Shown here piece after piece: positions 1 through 6,452 of a DNA stretch of 7,746 bases. Position 1 is the first letter of the stretch, and every line of letters begins with the position of its first letter. The notes beneath the pieces were generated by a model. The model did no database searches, was not told the origin of the DNA, and saw only the letters and a program-made list of their open reading frames with translations. Source of the DNA: Dictyoglomaceae bacterium (lineage in GTDB: Bacteria > Dictyoglomota > Dictyoglomia > Dictyoglomales > Dictyoglomaceae). Location of the stretch: positions 1 through 7,746 of the forward strand of contig JAOADF010000109.1 of the NCBI GenBank assembly GCA_026417425.1, given 5' to 3'. The position numbers and the translations under genes were made by a program.

Positions 1-7
1 TTCTTAA

Positions 8-36
8 TTTACAAAAGAATGAATCTCCATTATACT
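8..36 (+). promoter_or_regulatory. Housekeeping-sigma promoter for the apgM operon
   Basis: A -35 box TTTACA (8-13) is separated by exactly 17 bases from a -10 box TATACT (31-36); each matches the sigma-70/sigma-A consensus at 5 of 6 positions. Transcription would start near position 43 and leave a leader of about 32 bases with a strong Shine-Dalgarno (AAGGAGG, 62-68) six bases before the ATG. No operator-like repeat is visible around it, so constitutive expression is the simplest reading. Promoter boxes occur by chance in A+T-rich DNA, but spacing, box quality and position all agree here. Confidence 0.65.
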
Positions 37-74
37 TAATGCCTGTAGGGAAAATATAAGGAAGGAGGATTAGA

Positions 75-1334
75 ATGAAAAAAATTCTCTATATCGTTCT
101 TGATGGACTTGGTGGAAGACCCGAGGAGAAATTAGGAGGAAAAACCACTCTTGAATCTGCGAATACTCCTTTTATGGATGATTTAGCGAAAAAGGGACAA
201 CTGGGACTTATGGATCCTATCTCAGAGGGGATTGCTCCTGAGTCTGATGCAGCTGTATTAAGTATTTTAGGATACGATGTGGACAAATATTATACAGGAA
301 GAGGACCCTTAGAAGCTCATGGGGCGGATATAGAAGTAAGAGATGGGGATCTTGCTTGGAGAGCAAATTTTGCTACCGTAGATGAGAATACTTTGAAAAT
401 TTTAGATAGAAGAGCAGGAAGAAATTTAACTACTGAAGAGGCAAAGGCTCTTGCAGAGGAAGTTAATAATAAAGTTAAACTGGAGGGTGCAGATTTTATT
501 TTTAAAGCTACAGTAGGGCATAGAGGAGTATTGGTTATCAGAAAAAAAGATGGAAAATTATCTGCTAACGTGGAAAATATAGATCCTGGTTATAAAAGAC
601 ATGGACCTTATAGTGTTGCTATTACAAATCCTCCCACAGAGGTGCAAAAATGTATCCCTTTAGATGACTCCTTTGAAGCAAAAGAATCTGCAAGATTAAC
701 CGATGAGTTTGTTATGAAGGCTTTTGAAATCTTGAAGAACTCAGAAATAAATAAAAGAAGGAAGGAAGAAGGTAAAAAGCCGGCAAACATTATTTTATTA
801 AGGGATGCTGGAGATTCTTTGCCTAAAATTCCCACTTTAAAAGATCTTTATGGAATTTCCTTTGGAAGTATTGTAGAAATGCCAGTAGAAAGGGGAATTG
901 CCCTTCTTACAGGAATGAAAGAGGTTCCCATTGAGGATTCCAGTGATTATAAACTTTGGGCAGAAAAGGTACTTTTAGCCTTGAAAGAATTTGATGGAGT
1001 TTATGCTCATCTTAAAGGTCCTGATGTACCTGGGCACGATGGACTTATTGATAAAAAGAAAGAAAGCATAGAAAAGATAGATGCAGAATTTTTTGCCAAT
1101 CTACTTCCCAATTTAGACCTTGATAAAGTAGTGATTGCTGTGACCGCAGATCATTCAACTCCATGCTCTTTAAAGGCCCATTCAGAGGATCCTGTTCCCC
1201 TTATGATTGTGACCTCAGGACTTCCTTGGGATGGTAGTGAATATTTTGGCGAAAGTGCATGTTCTAAAGGTAAGCTTGGAAGGATAAAAGGGAAAGACTT
1301 GTTACCTCTTCTTGTGGAAATTGCAAGAAAATAA
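75..1334 (+). CDS. apgM: 2,3-bisphosphoglycerate-independent phosphoglycerate mutase, archaeal type
   Basis: Cytoplasmic glycolytic/gluconeogenic enzyme interconverting 3-phosphoglycerate and 2-phosphoglycerate without the 2,3-BPG cofactor. The 419 residues are full length for the ApgM (COG3635) branch of the alkaline-phosphatase superfamily, shorter than the roughly 510-residue GpmI type. Visible motifs in order: VLDGLGGRP with metal ligand D10; PESDAAVLSILGYD with the probable phospho-acceptor S57; the substrate-binding TGRGPLEA (R76); VGHRG (H149, R150); the metal-binding KGPDVPGHDG (D317, H321); and TADHSTP (D359, H360). H369 is a further likely ligand. All expected metal and nucleophile positions look intact, so it should be active. 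The ATG is fixed by AAGGAGG six bases upstream. It is first in a two-gene unit: the esterase gene begins 9 bases after its stop. ApgM is found in archaea and some, often thermophilic, bacteria. Identification rests on motif recognition, with little doubt about the family. Confidence 0.95.
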   Translation: MKKILYIVLDGLGGRPEEKLGGKTTLESANTPFMDDLAKKGQLGLMDPISEGIAPESDAAVLSILGYDVDKYYTGRGPLEAHGADIEVRDGDLAWRANFATVDENTLKILDRRAGRNLTTEEAKALAEEVNNKVKLEGADFIFKATVGHRGVLVIRKKDGKLSANVENIDPGYKRHGPYSVAITNPPTEVQKCIPLDDSFEAKESARLTDEFVMKAFEILKNSEINKRRKEEGKKPANIILLRDAGDSLPKIPTLKDLYGISFGSIVEMPVERGIALLTGMKEVPIEDSSDYKLWAEKVLLALKEFDGVYAHLKGPDVPGHDGLIDKKKESIEKIDAEFFANLLPNLDLDKVVIAVTADHSTPCSLKAHSEDPVPLMIVTSGLPWDGSEYFGESACSKGKLGRIKGKDLLPLLVEIARK

Positions 1335-1343
1335 GAGGTTTTA

Positions 1344-2366
1344 ATGATAAATTTTGATCCAATAAAATATTTTGAGGAATTATATACAAAGGAAAGAATA
1401 TATAGTTTTAAAGCTCAGTCCATAGAAGAATGGAAAGAATGGAGAGAAAAGTTAAGAAATAAGATTATAGAGCTTTTAGGAAAATTTCCTGAAAGAACAA
1501 AATTAAATAGTAAGATTTTAGAAAGAAAAGAGTTTGACAGATACATAAGAGAGAAAGTTACCTTTGATTCTTTTGAAGATATTAAAGTGGTAGGCTATCT
1601 TCTTATTCCAAAAGATTTCAATCTCCCAAGACCTGCAGTTATTGCAGTTCCTGGACATGGGTATGGGAAAGATGATATTGTGGGAATAAGTATAGATGGA
1701 ACTGAAAGAATTATTCCAACAGGCTACCAAAAGGATTTTGCCCTAACCCTTGTGAGAGAAGGATTTGTTACTTTAGCTGTAGAGCAAATGGGGTTTGGAG
1801 AAAGAAGATTAAAGGAGGATATGAATAAAGATAAGGATAAATCTTCATGTAGGAAGTTAGCTTTTTGGGCATTAATGCTGGGAAAGACTCTTTTAGGAAT
1901 AAGAGTTTGGGATTTAATAAGAGCTATTGATTACTTCCAAGAAAGGAAAGAAGTGAAAAAGGAGTCCATAGGTATAATGGGAATCTCAGGAGGAGGTACT
2001 ACTTCTCTTTTTGCATCTGCACTAGATGACAGAATAAAAGCAACAATTATAAGTGGCTATTTGAATACTTTTAAAGATAGCATTTTATCTATCCATCATT
2101 GTGAATGTAATTACGTACCAGGAATATTAAATTATGCTGAAATGTATGATATAGCATCTTTAATAGCCCCAAGACATCTTTTTATTGAACATGGAATCCA
2201 TGATGATATTTTCCCAATTTCTGCAACAAAATTCTCTATAAAAAAGATTAAGGAAGTTTATGAATTCTTAAAAGTACCAAATAATATTCAATGGGAATTC
2301 TTTGAGGGTGGGCATGAAATCTGGGGAAATAAATCAATCAAATGGTTGAAGGGAAAATTAATATAA
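1344..2366 (+). CDS. Alpha/beta hydrolase, acetyl-xylan-esterase/dienelactone-hydrolase-like
   Basis: Predicted soluble serine esterase of 340 residues with no signal peptide or membrane segment, hence cytoplasmic. A helical N-terminus (about 1-65) precedes an alpha/beta-hydrolase core. PGHGYGKDD (103-111) is the oxyanion-hole strand-turn; GISGGG (213-218) is the nucleophile elbow with S215; HDDIFPI carries the probable acid D287; and EGGHEIW supplies H324, so the triad looks complete. HHCECNYVPGIL (251-262) and EMYDIASLIAPR (266-277) are typical of the abhydrolase_7/acetyl-xylan-esterase-like group (dienelactone hydrolase superfamily). The natural substrate cannot be read from sequence; deacetylation of imported sugars or oligosaccharides is plausible. 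GAGG (1335-1338) sits 5 bases before the ATG, directly after the apgM stop, so the two genes are probably cotranscribed, although pairing an esterase with a glycolytic mutase is not obviously functional. A strong terminator follows. Confidence 0.85.
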   Translation: MINFDPIKYFEELYTKERIYSFKAQSIEEWKEWREKLRNKIIELLGKFPERTKLNSKILERKEFDRYIREKVTFDSFEDIKVVGYLLIPKDFNLPRPAVIAVPGHGYGKDDIVGISIDGTERIIPTGYQKDFALTLVREGFVTLAVEQMGFGERRLKEDMNKDKDKSSCRKLAFWALMLGKTLLGIRVWDLIRAIDYFQERKEVKKESIGIMGISGGGTTSLFASALDDRIKATIISGYLNTFKDSILSIHHCECNYVPGILNYAEMYDIASLIAPRHLFIEHGIHDDIFPISATKFSIKKIKEVYEFLKVPNNIQWEFFEGGHEIWGNKSIKWLKGKLI

Positions 2367-2380
2367 TTAATTTAATAAAG

Positions 2381-2411
2381 AGGGGGAGATAATTCTCCCC
2401 CTTAAATTTTT
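2381..2411 (+). terminator. Rho-independent terminator after the apgM-esterase unit
   Basis: A perfect 9-bp stem, AGGGGGAGA (2381-2389) with TCTCCCCCT (2394-2402), closes a TAAT tetraloop and is followed by TAAATTTTT (2403-2411). The run of G/C pairs stands out in A+T-rich DNA. It starts 14 bases after the esterase stop. On the opposite strand the same hairpin is followed by the weaker CTTTATT tract, so it may also stop the convergent transcript whose last gene ends at 2462; no other terminator is visible for that operon. Confidence 0.9.
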
Positions 2412-2461
2412 AGAAATTAAATTGTTATAAGAGGATTGTACTAAATTTTTAAGGAAGTTTT

Positions 2462-3775
2462 TCAATGTTCTTTCCACCATTGTTTTATTAACTCCTTTAA
2501 ACTTGGAGTTCCTTCCTCTTTATATTCATAATACACTCTAAAGGATCTTTGAGGAAAATTGATTATCGATCTTAAATCTATAGGTGTTCCTATAACTACA
2601 AAGTCGCAAGGAATTTTCTTGATAGTTTCTTCTAATTCCTTTAATTGTTCTTTATTATATCCTAATGCGGGCAGGACTTTTTCTATATGAGGATATTTTT
2701 CATAAGCAGTTTTAATAGATCCTGAAGCAAAAGGTCTTGGATCTATAATTTCTGCTCCCATATTTTGGGCATATAAATAGCCTGCTCCAAAGGGCATTTC
2801 TCCATGAGTTACTGTTGGACCATCCTCTACTACTAGTACTTTTTTCCCTTTTAAATTTTCATCTCTTTCAGATTTTATAGGTAAACTTGCATATACGATT
2901 TTTGCTCTTTTATTTCTTTCCTTTATATTTTCCACAATTTTCTCAATATTTTCTTTAGGAGCAGTATTCACTTTATTTATTACAATAATATCTGCCAAAT
3001 AAAGGTTTACCTCTCCTGGAAAATAAGAGATCTCATGTCCAGCCCTATAAGGATCCACAACAGTAATAAAAAGATCAGATTTAAAGAAGGGGAAATCATT
3101 ATTTCCTCCATCCCATAGGATAATATCCGCTTCTTTCTCTACTTCATTTAAAATCTCTTTATAATCTACTCCAGCATATATAATGGCTCCTTCTCTTAAA
3201 AGAGGCTCATATTCCTCTCTTTCTTCAATGGTACATTCATGAATATACAAATCGCTAAAATTTTCAAATCTTTGTACCCTTTGATTTTTTAAATTTCCAT
3301 AGGGCATGGGATGTCTTACTACTATAGTTCTTAAACCCATCTCTCTTAATATCTTTACAACATATCTTGTAGTTGGACTTTTTCCAGCACCAGTTCTTAC
3401 TGCACATACGCTCACTACAGGTTTTTTACTTCTCAACATTGTTTCTGTACCAATCAACTTAAAGTCTGCACCAAGAGACATAATTAAGCTTGCCTTTTGC
3501 ATAACATATAAATAAGATACATCACTATATGAAAAGATAACCTCATCCACTTTATATTCTTTTATAAGTTCTGGAAGTTTTTCTTCCGATAAAATAGGAA
3601 TTCCTCTTGGATATAAGCTTCCTGCGAGTTCAGGGGGATATAGTCTATTTTCAATACCTGGGATCTGTGTAGCTGTAAAAGCTACAACTTCATAGAAAGG
3701 ATTATCTTTAAATAAAACATTAAAATTATGAAAATCTCTTCCACCTGCTCCCATAATAATAATTTTTTTCTTCAT
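2462..3775 (-). CDS. Cyclic 2,3-diphosphoglycerate synthetase-like P-loop protein (COG2403)
   Basis: 437-residue soluble protein resembling the COG2403 'predicted GTPase' group, which includes archaeal cyclic 2,3-diphosphoglycerate synthetase (cPGS), an ATP-dependent enzyme cyclising 2,3-bisphosphoglycerate to a thermoprotectant. The N-terminal Rossmann-like half begins IIIMGAGGRDFHNFN (5-19). A second, nucleotide-binding half opens with the P-loop RTGAGKS (127-133) followed by PTTR; a Walker-B-like strand ends ILWDGGNND with D222. The GTPase-like NKxD motif reads NKVN (267-270), Asn replacing the guanine-specifying Asp, which weakens a GTPase call and fits ATP use. DGPTVTHGEMPFGAG (318-332) and GTPIDLR (396-402) are other conserved-looking segments. 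The start overlaps the racemase stop by 4 bases (ATGA), and an ideal AAGGAGG (3783-3789, read on the minus strand) lies 7 bases before the ATG inside the racemase gene, so the two are translationally coupled. The actual reaction in bacteria is unknown to me; cPGS activity is only a family-based suggestion. Confidence 0.82.
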   Translation of the reverse strand: MKKKIIIMGAGGRDFHNFNVLFKDNPFYEVVAFTATQIPGIENRLYPPELAGSLYPRGIPILSEEKLPELIKEYKVDEVIFSYSDVSYLYVMQKASLIMSLGADFKLIGTETMLRSKKPVVSVCAVRTGAGKSPTTRYVVKILREMGLRTIVVRHPMPYGNLKNQRVQRFENFSDLYIHECTIEEREEYEPLLREGAIIYAGVDYKEILNEVEKEADIILWDGGNNDFPFFKSDLFITVVDPYRAGHEISYFPGEVNLYLADIIVINKVNTAPKENIEKIVENIKERNKRAKIVYASLPIKSERDENLKGKKVLVVEDGPTVTHGEMPFGAGYLYAQNMGAEIIDPRPFASGSIKTAYEKYPHIEKVLPALGYNKEQLKELEETIKKIPCDFVVIGTPIDLRSIINFPQRSFRVYYEYKEEGTPSLKELIKQWWKEH

Positions 3776-4851
3776 AAATCTACCTCCTTGTAGATCTTTC
3801 TTACAAAAGGTGAAGTAAAGGCTTGAAGAAGAGCGGAATAATTTAGTGAAAAAGTTATAATATCTCCCAATTTCAATTCTGTATGTTCTCCCAGATCAAC
3901 TACTAAATAGTCAGAGTTTGCGCCCAAGATTTCTATATCTGAATAATCGGGAATTAGTCCTTCGGGATCTATATCTTGTCTTCCCATATTCAATAATGCC
4001 CTTTTTCTTATACCTTTATCTTTAAAAAGAGGTTTATGACCAAAGGCATCTTCGTATATTATTCCCCAAGGAACTGAAGGTTTTTCCTTTAATTCTATGA
4101 TCTCTGCTAATATTTTAAAGGTATCTGTTCTTCCTCCCGGAATGGGTTTTCTGTAGGCAGTATCTTTTCCTAACATAATTGCCTCTCCAATTCTCAAATG
4201 GTTTATCTTTTCTGGTATTTCCTTTTTAAAAAGTAATGGAATAGTACTAGAATTTCCTCCTGAGATTAAAGAAAAATTTATATTAAATTTTCTCTCTATA
4301 TTCTCCACAATTTCTGAGAATTCTTCTAATTTTTCCTTTGTAGGTATCACTCCTCCAAAACAAGTAAAGTTTGTACCTATGCCTATAAGTTCGATATTTT
4401 TCATGGATAAAACTTCTTTTATAACTTTCTCCAATTCCCTTTTATCCCATATACCTTCCCTTAAATCTCCCATTTCCACCATGATTATTACTTTATGTTT
4501 TTTTTCTATTTTTTCTGCATAATTATTTAATTCTTTTAAAATATCTAATTCTGAATTTAAACTTATATCTACATAATTTAAAGTATCTTCAATTTGGGAT
4601 AAAGAGGGAATTCTAATAAGAGTGAATTCTGTCTTAAGTTTTCTCATTCTTTTAATACTCTCAATTCTAGATTCAGATAATCCTCTTACTCCTGCTTTTA
4701 TTAATATTTCCGCAATCTTGGGATCTCCCAAAGTGACCTTTGTAACTCCATCAATAGAGATTTTTTGCTCCTTTGCTTTATCTACAATTATTCTTGCATT
4801 TTGATAAATAGAAGAAAGATTAATCTCTAAAATAGGATATTCTCTTCTCAT
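3772..4851 (-). CDS. PLP-dependent amino-acid racemase, alanine/ornithine racemase family (COG3457)
   Basis: Predicted cytoplasmic fold-type III PLP racemase of 359 residues. The N-terminal TIM-barrel part carries GVTKVTLGDP with the PLP Schiff-base lysine K38. SRIESIKRMR (61-70), VEMGDLREG (125-133), GTNFTCFGG (159-167), the phosphate-cup SGGNSST (197-203) and LRIGEAIMLG (219-228) follow. The C-terminal beta domain has LGANSDYLVVDL (309-320) and NYSALLQAFTSPFV (337-350), where Y337 is a candidate for the second catalytic base. This is the COG3457 branch that includes ornithine racemase, distinct from classical Alr/DadX. Substrate (ornithine, lysine, alanine or broad) cannot be decided. No ornithine-degradation gene lies nearby; instead it is coupled to the cPGS-like gene. 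The only in-frame ATG consistent with a full barrel is used; it has no Shine-Dalgarno, only AGAAAAAAA directly before it, which is unusual beside the strong sites of most neighbours. Confidence 0.88.
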   Translation of the reverse strand: MRREYPILEINLSSIYQNARIIVDKAKEQKISIDGVTKVTLGDPKIAEILIKAGVRGLSESRIESIKRMRKLKTEFTLIRIPSLSQIEDTLNYVDISLNSELDILKELNNYAEKIEKKHKVIIMVEMGDLREGIWDKRELEKVIKEVLSMKNIELIGIGTNFTCFGGVIPTKEKLEEFSEIVENIERKFNINFSLISGGNSSTIPLLFKKEIPEKINHLRIGEAIMLGKDTAYRKPIPGGRTDTFKILAEIIELKEKPSVPWGIIYEDAFGHKPLFKDKGIRKRALLNMGRQDIDPEGLIPDYSDIEILGANSDYLVVDLGEHTELKLGDIITFSLNYSALLQAFTSPFVRKIYKEVDL

Positions 4852-4867
4852 TTTTTTTCTAAATAAG

Positions 4868-4894
4868 AATATAATCTTTTAAAAATAAAAGCAA
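4868..4894 (-). promoter_or_regulatory. Possible promoter of the racemase/cPGS-like operon
   Basis: On the minus strand, TTGCTT (4894-4889) lies 15 bases upstream of TATATT (4873-4868). The -10 box matches consensus at 5 of 6 positions but the -35 is poor and the spacing short. If correct, transcription begins near 4861 and the mRNA has only about 9-10 bases before the ATG, consistent with the missing Shine-Dalgarno. The weak boxes keep this tentative. Confidence 0.35.
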
Positions 4895-4990
4895 GAAAAA
4901 GTTTTTGTATTTAGATAGAATTTGGAATTTAGTATAAGAATAGATATTACATTTTTCTACATATATCTCTAAGAAATATTAACAATCCTA

Positions 4991-5019
4991 TCTATGAGAA
5001 TTCTCTATTATCTCATAGA
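4991..5019. repeat. 9-bp inverted repeat with 11-base spacer
   Basis: TCTATGAGA (4991-4999) and TCTCATAGA (5011-5019) are perfect reverse complements separated by 11 bases. A second, mutually exclusive 10-bp palindrome, GAGAATTCTC (4996-5005), overlaps the left arm. No T-tract follows on either strand, so it is not an evident terminator. It could be an operator for a dimeric repressor or an RNA hairpin; its placement about 125 bases before the HD-GYP start and 140 before the racemase start suits either. Confidence 0.5.
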
Positions 5020-5104
5020 AGACCCTTTGGTATTGGCTTTAACTCTAGTTTATGTTTTCACATCTGTCATATTTCCATTCTACCAACATCTTCATATTTT
5101 TTCT

Positions 5105-5133
5105 TTGACAAAAACTTTGTAATATAATATGAT
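5105..5133 (+). promoter_or_regulatory. Near-consensus promoter of the HD-GYP gene, almost leaderless
   Basis: A perfect -35 TTGACA (5105-5110), exactly 17 bases, and a -10 TATGAT (5128-5133, 5 of 6) make the best promoter in the window. The predicted start point is about 5140, leaving only about 5 bases before the ATG at 5145 and no Shine-Dalgarno. Either the message is translated leaderless, or another start is used; the next in-frame candidates (GTG 5175, ATG 5214) have no well-placed ribosome-binding site. Confidence 0.75.
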
Positions 5134-5144
5134 TATTTCATATT

Positions 5145-6452
5145 ATGTTCGAAGGAAGAGATAAAGAAATAACTGTGTCCTTATTTGATATAGTATTTTC
5201 TTTATCAAGCACTATGGATTTGGTAAGTCCAGAGATTGTAACCCACTCTCAGAGAGTGGCGTATATTTCTTATAGTATAGCAAAGGAAATAGGGTACTCT
5301 TGGGATAAATTATATGATCTCATATTAGCAGGAATGCTTCATGATTTTGGACTTTTATCTTATAAAGATATATTATCTACAAAAGAATTTGAATTTGATT
5401 TTATAACTGAAACTCCCCATTCCCACTCTTTTATAACCTATTATTTACTAAAGGATTTTTCATATTTCGAGAAAATTGCTGAATATATTAAATATCACCA
5501 TTTATTATGGGATGATGGGAAAGGTGAAGATTTTAAAGGGGAGAAAGTTCCTATAGAAAGTCATATTCTTCATCTTGCAGATAGAATTGAAGTTCTTATT
5601 TATAGAGGAGAACATATATTAAATCAAACGGAAAGAATTGTAAAAACTATAAGAGAAAATTCTGGGAAGATGTTTGTTCCTTATTTGGTTGAGGCATTTT
5701 ACAACTTAATTGATAAAGAATATTTTTGGTTAGATGTTACTTCAAATTATATTCCCAATATAATAGTCAAGAAAGCACAAAAGGAAGACAAGAAGTTAAA
5801 TTTTGAGGAATTTGAGAAATTGTCAGAAATATTAGCAAGAACTATTGATTTTAAAAGTCAATTTACTTCGATTCATTCAAGAACAGTATCAATAATTTCC
5901 GAAAGTTTAGGAAAATATCTAAGCCTTTCCAAGGAAAAAATAAAATTATTGAAAATATCAGGTTTACTTCATGATCTTGGGAAATTAGCTATTCCATTGG
6001 AGATATTGGAAAAGGAAGGATCATTAAATAAGAATGAGTGGATAATATTAAGGAGTCATCCCTATAATACCCATAGAATATTGGATAATTTAAGGGGAAT
6101 GGAAACTATTAGAGATTGGGCATCTTATCATCATGAAAGACTTGACGGTAATGGATATCCTTTTCATATTAGCAACGATGAGATTCCTATAGAGGCTCAA
6201 ATTATTGCAATAGCAGATATCTTTACCGCTCTTTCCGAAGATAGACCTTATAGAAAGGCTCTTAGTATGAAAGATGTAACAAGGGAGATGGAAAATGAGG
6301 TAAAGAATGGGGGAATCTGTAGCAATTTATATAATCAATTAAAATCTATTAGCAAAGATTTAAGAGATATAATAATAGAGGCCTCTTCTTATTCAAAAGA
6401 GGAGTACGAAAAATTCAAAGAATTTTTAGAGAAGACTTATAATATAAATTAA
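5145..6452 (+). CDS. Tandem HD / HD-GYP domain protein, probable c-di-GMP phosphodiesterase
   Basis: 435-residue cytoplasmic protein with two HD-type metal-dependent phosphohydrolase domains and no membrane segment or receiver domain. Domain 1 (about 12-160) has H34, the doublet H66-D67 in MLHDFG, H92/H94, H118-H119 and D146, but the GYP segment is replaced by WDDGKGEDFKGEKVP (122-136). Domain 2 (about 230-390) is a full HD-GYP: H244, H276-D277 with K280 (LLHDLGKLAIP), H305, H310, H329-H330, GNGYP with GYP at 337-339, D358, and the closing RPYRKAL (367-373). HD-GYP domains hydrolyse cyclic di-GMP to pGpG or GMP; domain 2 keeps the ligands for this, while domain 1 may be regulatory or act on another phosphoester. 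The ATG at 5145 is only about 5 bases beyond the predicted transcription start. Its stop directly abuts the stop of the convergent phosphatidyltransferase gene, and no terminator separates them. c-di-GMP as substrate is inferred from family. Confidence 0.88.
   Translation: MFEGRDKEITVSLFDIVFSLSSTMDLVSPEIVTHSQRVAYISYSIAKEIGYSWDKLYDLILAGMLHDFGLLSYKDILSTKEFEFDFITETPHSHSFITYYLLKDFSYFEKIAEYIKYHHLLWDDGKGEDFKGEKVPIESHILHLADRIEVLIYRGEHILNQTERIVKTIRENSGKMFVPYLVEAFYNLIDKEYFWLDVTSNYIPNIIVKKAQKEDKKLNFEEFEKLSEILARTIDFKSQFTSIHSRTVSIISESLGKYLSLSKEKIKLLKISGLLHDLGKLAIPLEILEKEGSLNKNEWIILRSHPYNTHRILDNLRGMETIRDWASYHHERLDGNGYPFHISNDEIPIEAQIIAIADIFTALSEDRPYRKALSMKDVTREMENEVKNGGICSNLYNQLKSISKDLRDIIIEASSYSKEEYEKFKEFLEKTYNIN

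Larger units (their letters stand above)
4852..5144. other. 293-base divergent intergenic spacer
   Basis: This spacer separates the minus-strand racemase operon from the plus-strand HD-GYP gene. I see a likely promoter at each end and a 9-bp inverted repeat in the middle, described separately. A weak additional plus-strand promoter-like pair (TTTAGA 4910-4915, 17 bases, TATAAG 4933-4938) might start a longer leader. The only noticeable small reading frame (5045-5095, minus, 16 codons) has no ribosome-binding site. No tRNA, known riboswitch, CRISPR or transposon end is recognisable. The spacer is several times longer than the two promoters need, so a small RNA or binding sites are possible. 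Confidence 0.6.

Noticed and set aside
608..835. Open frame antisense to apgM
   Set aside because: Overlaps fully a well-supported gene with catalytic motifs; composition is that of an antisense shadow.
3306..3515. Hydrophobic open frame opposite the cPGS-like gene, considered as a small membrane protein
   Set aside because: It is the complement of the P-loop region of a conserved protein and has no ribosome-binding site; hydrophobicity is expected from antisense of Lys/Glu-rich codons.
4910..4938. Weak plus-strand promoter-like pair TTTAGA and TATAAG with 17-base spacing
   Set aside because: The -35 matches only 4 of 6 and such pairs are common in A+T-rich DNA; a far better promoter lies at 5105-5133. 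Mentioned only as a possible start of a longer leader.
5045..5095. 16-codon reading frame on the minus strand inside the divergent spacer (begins MKMLVEWKYD)
   Set aside because: No Shine-Dalgarno, no clear promoter and very short; chance occurrence is more likely than a real peptide gene.
6382..6402. Inverted repeat CCTCTT ... AAGAGG near the 3' end of the HD-GYP gene, considered as a terminator for the converging gene
   Set aside because: It lies within coding sequence, the stem is six pairs, and no T-tract follows on either strand.
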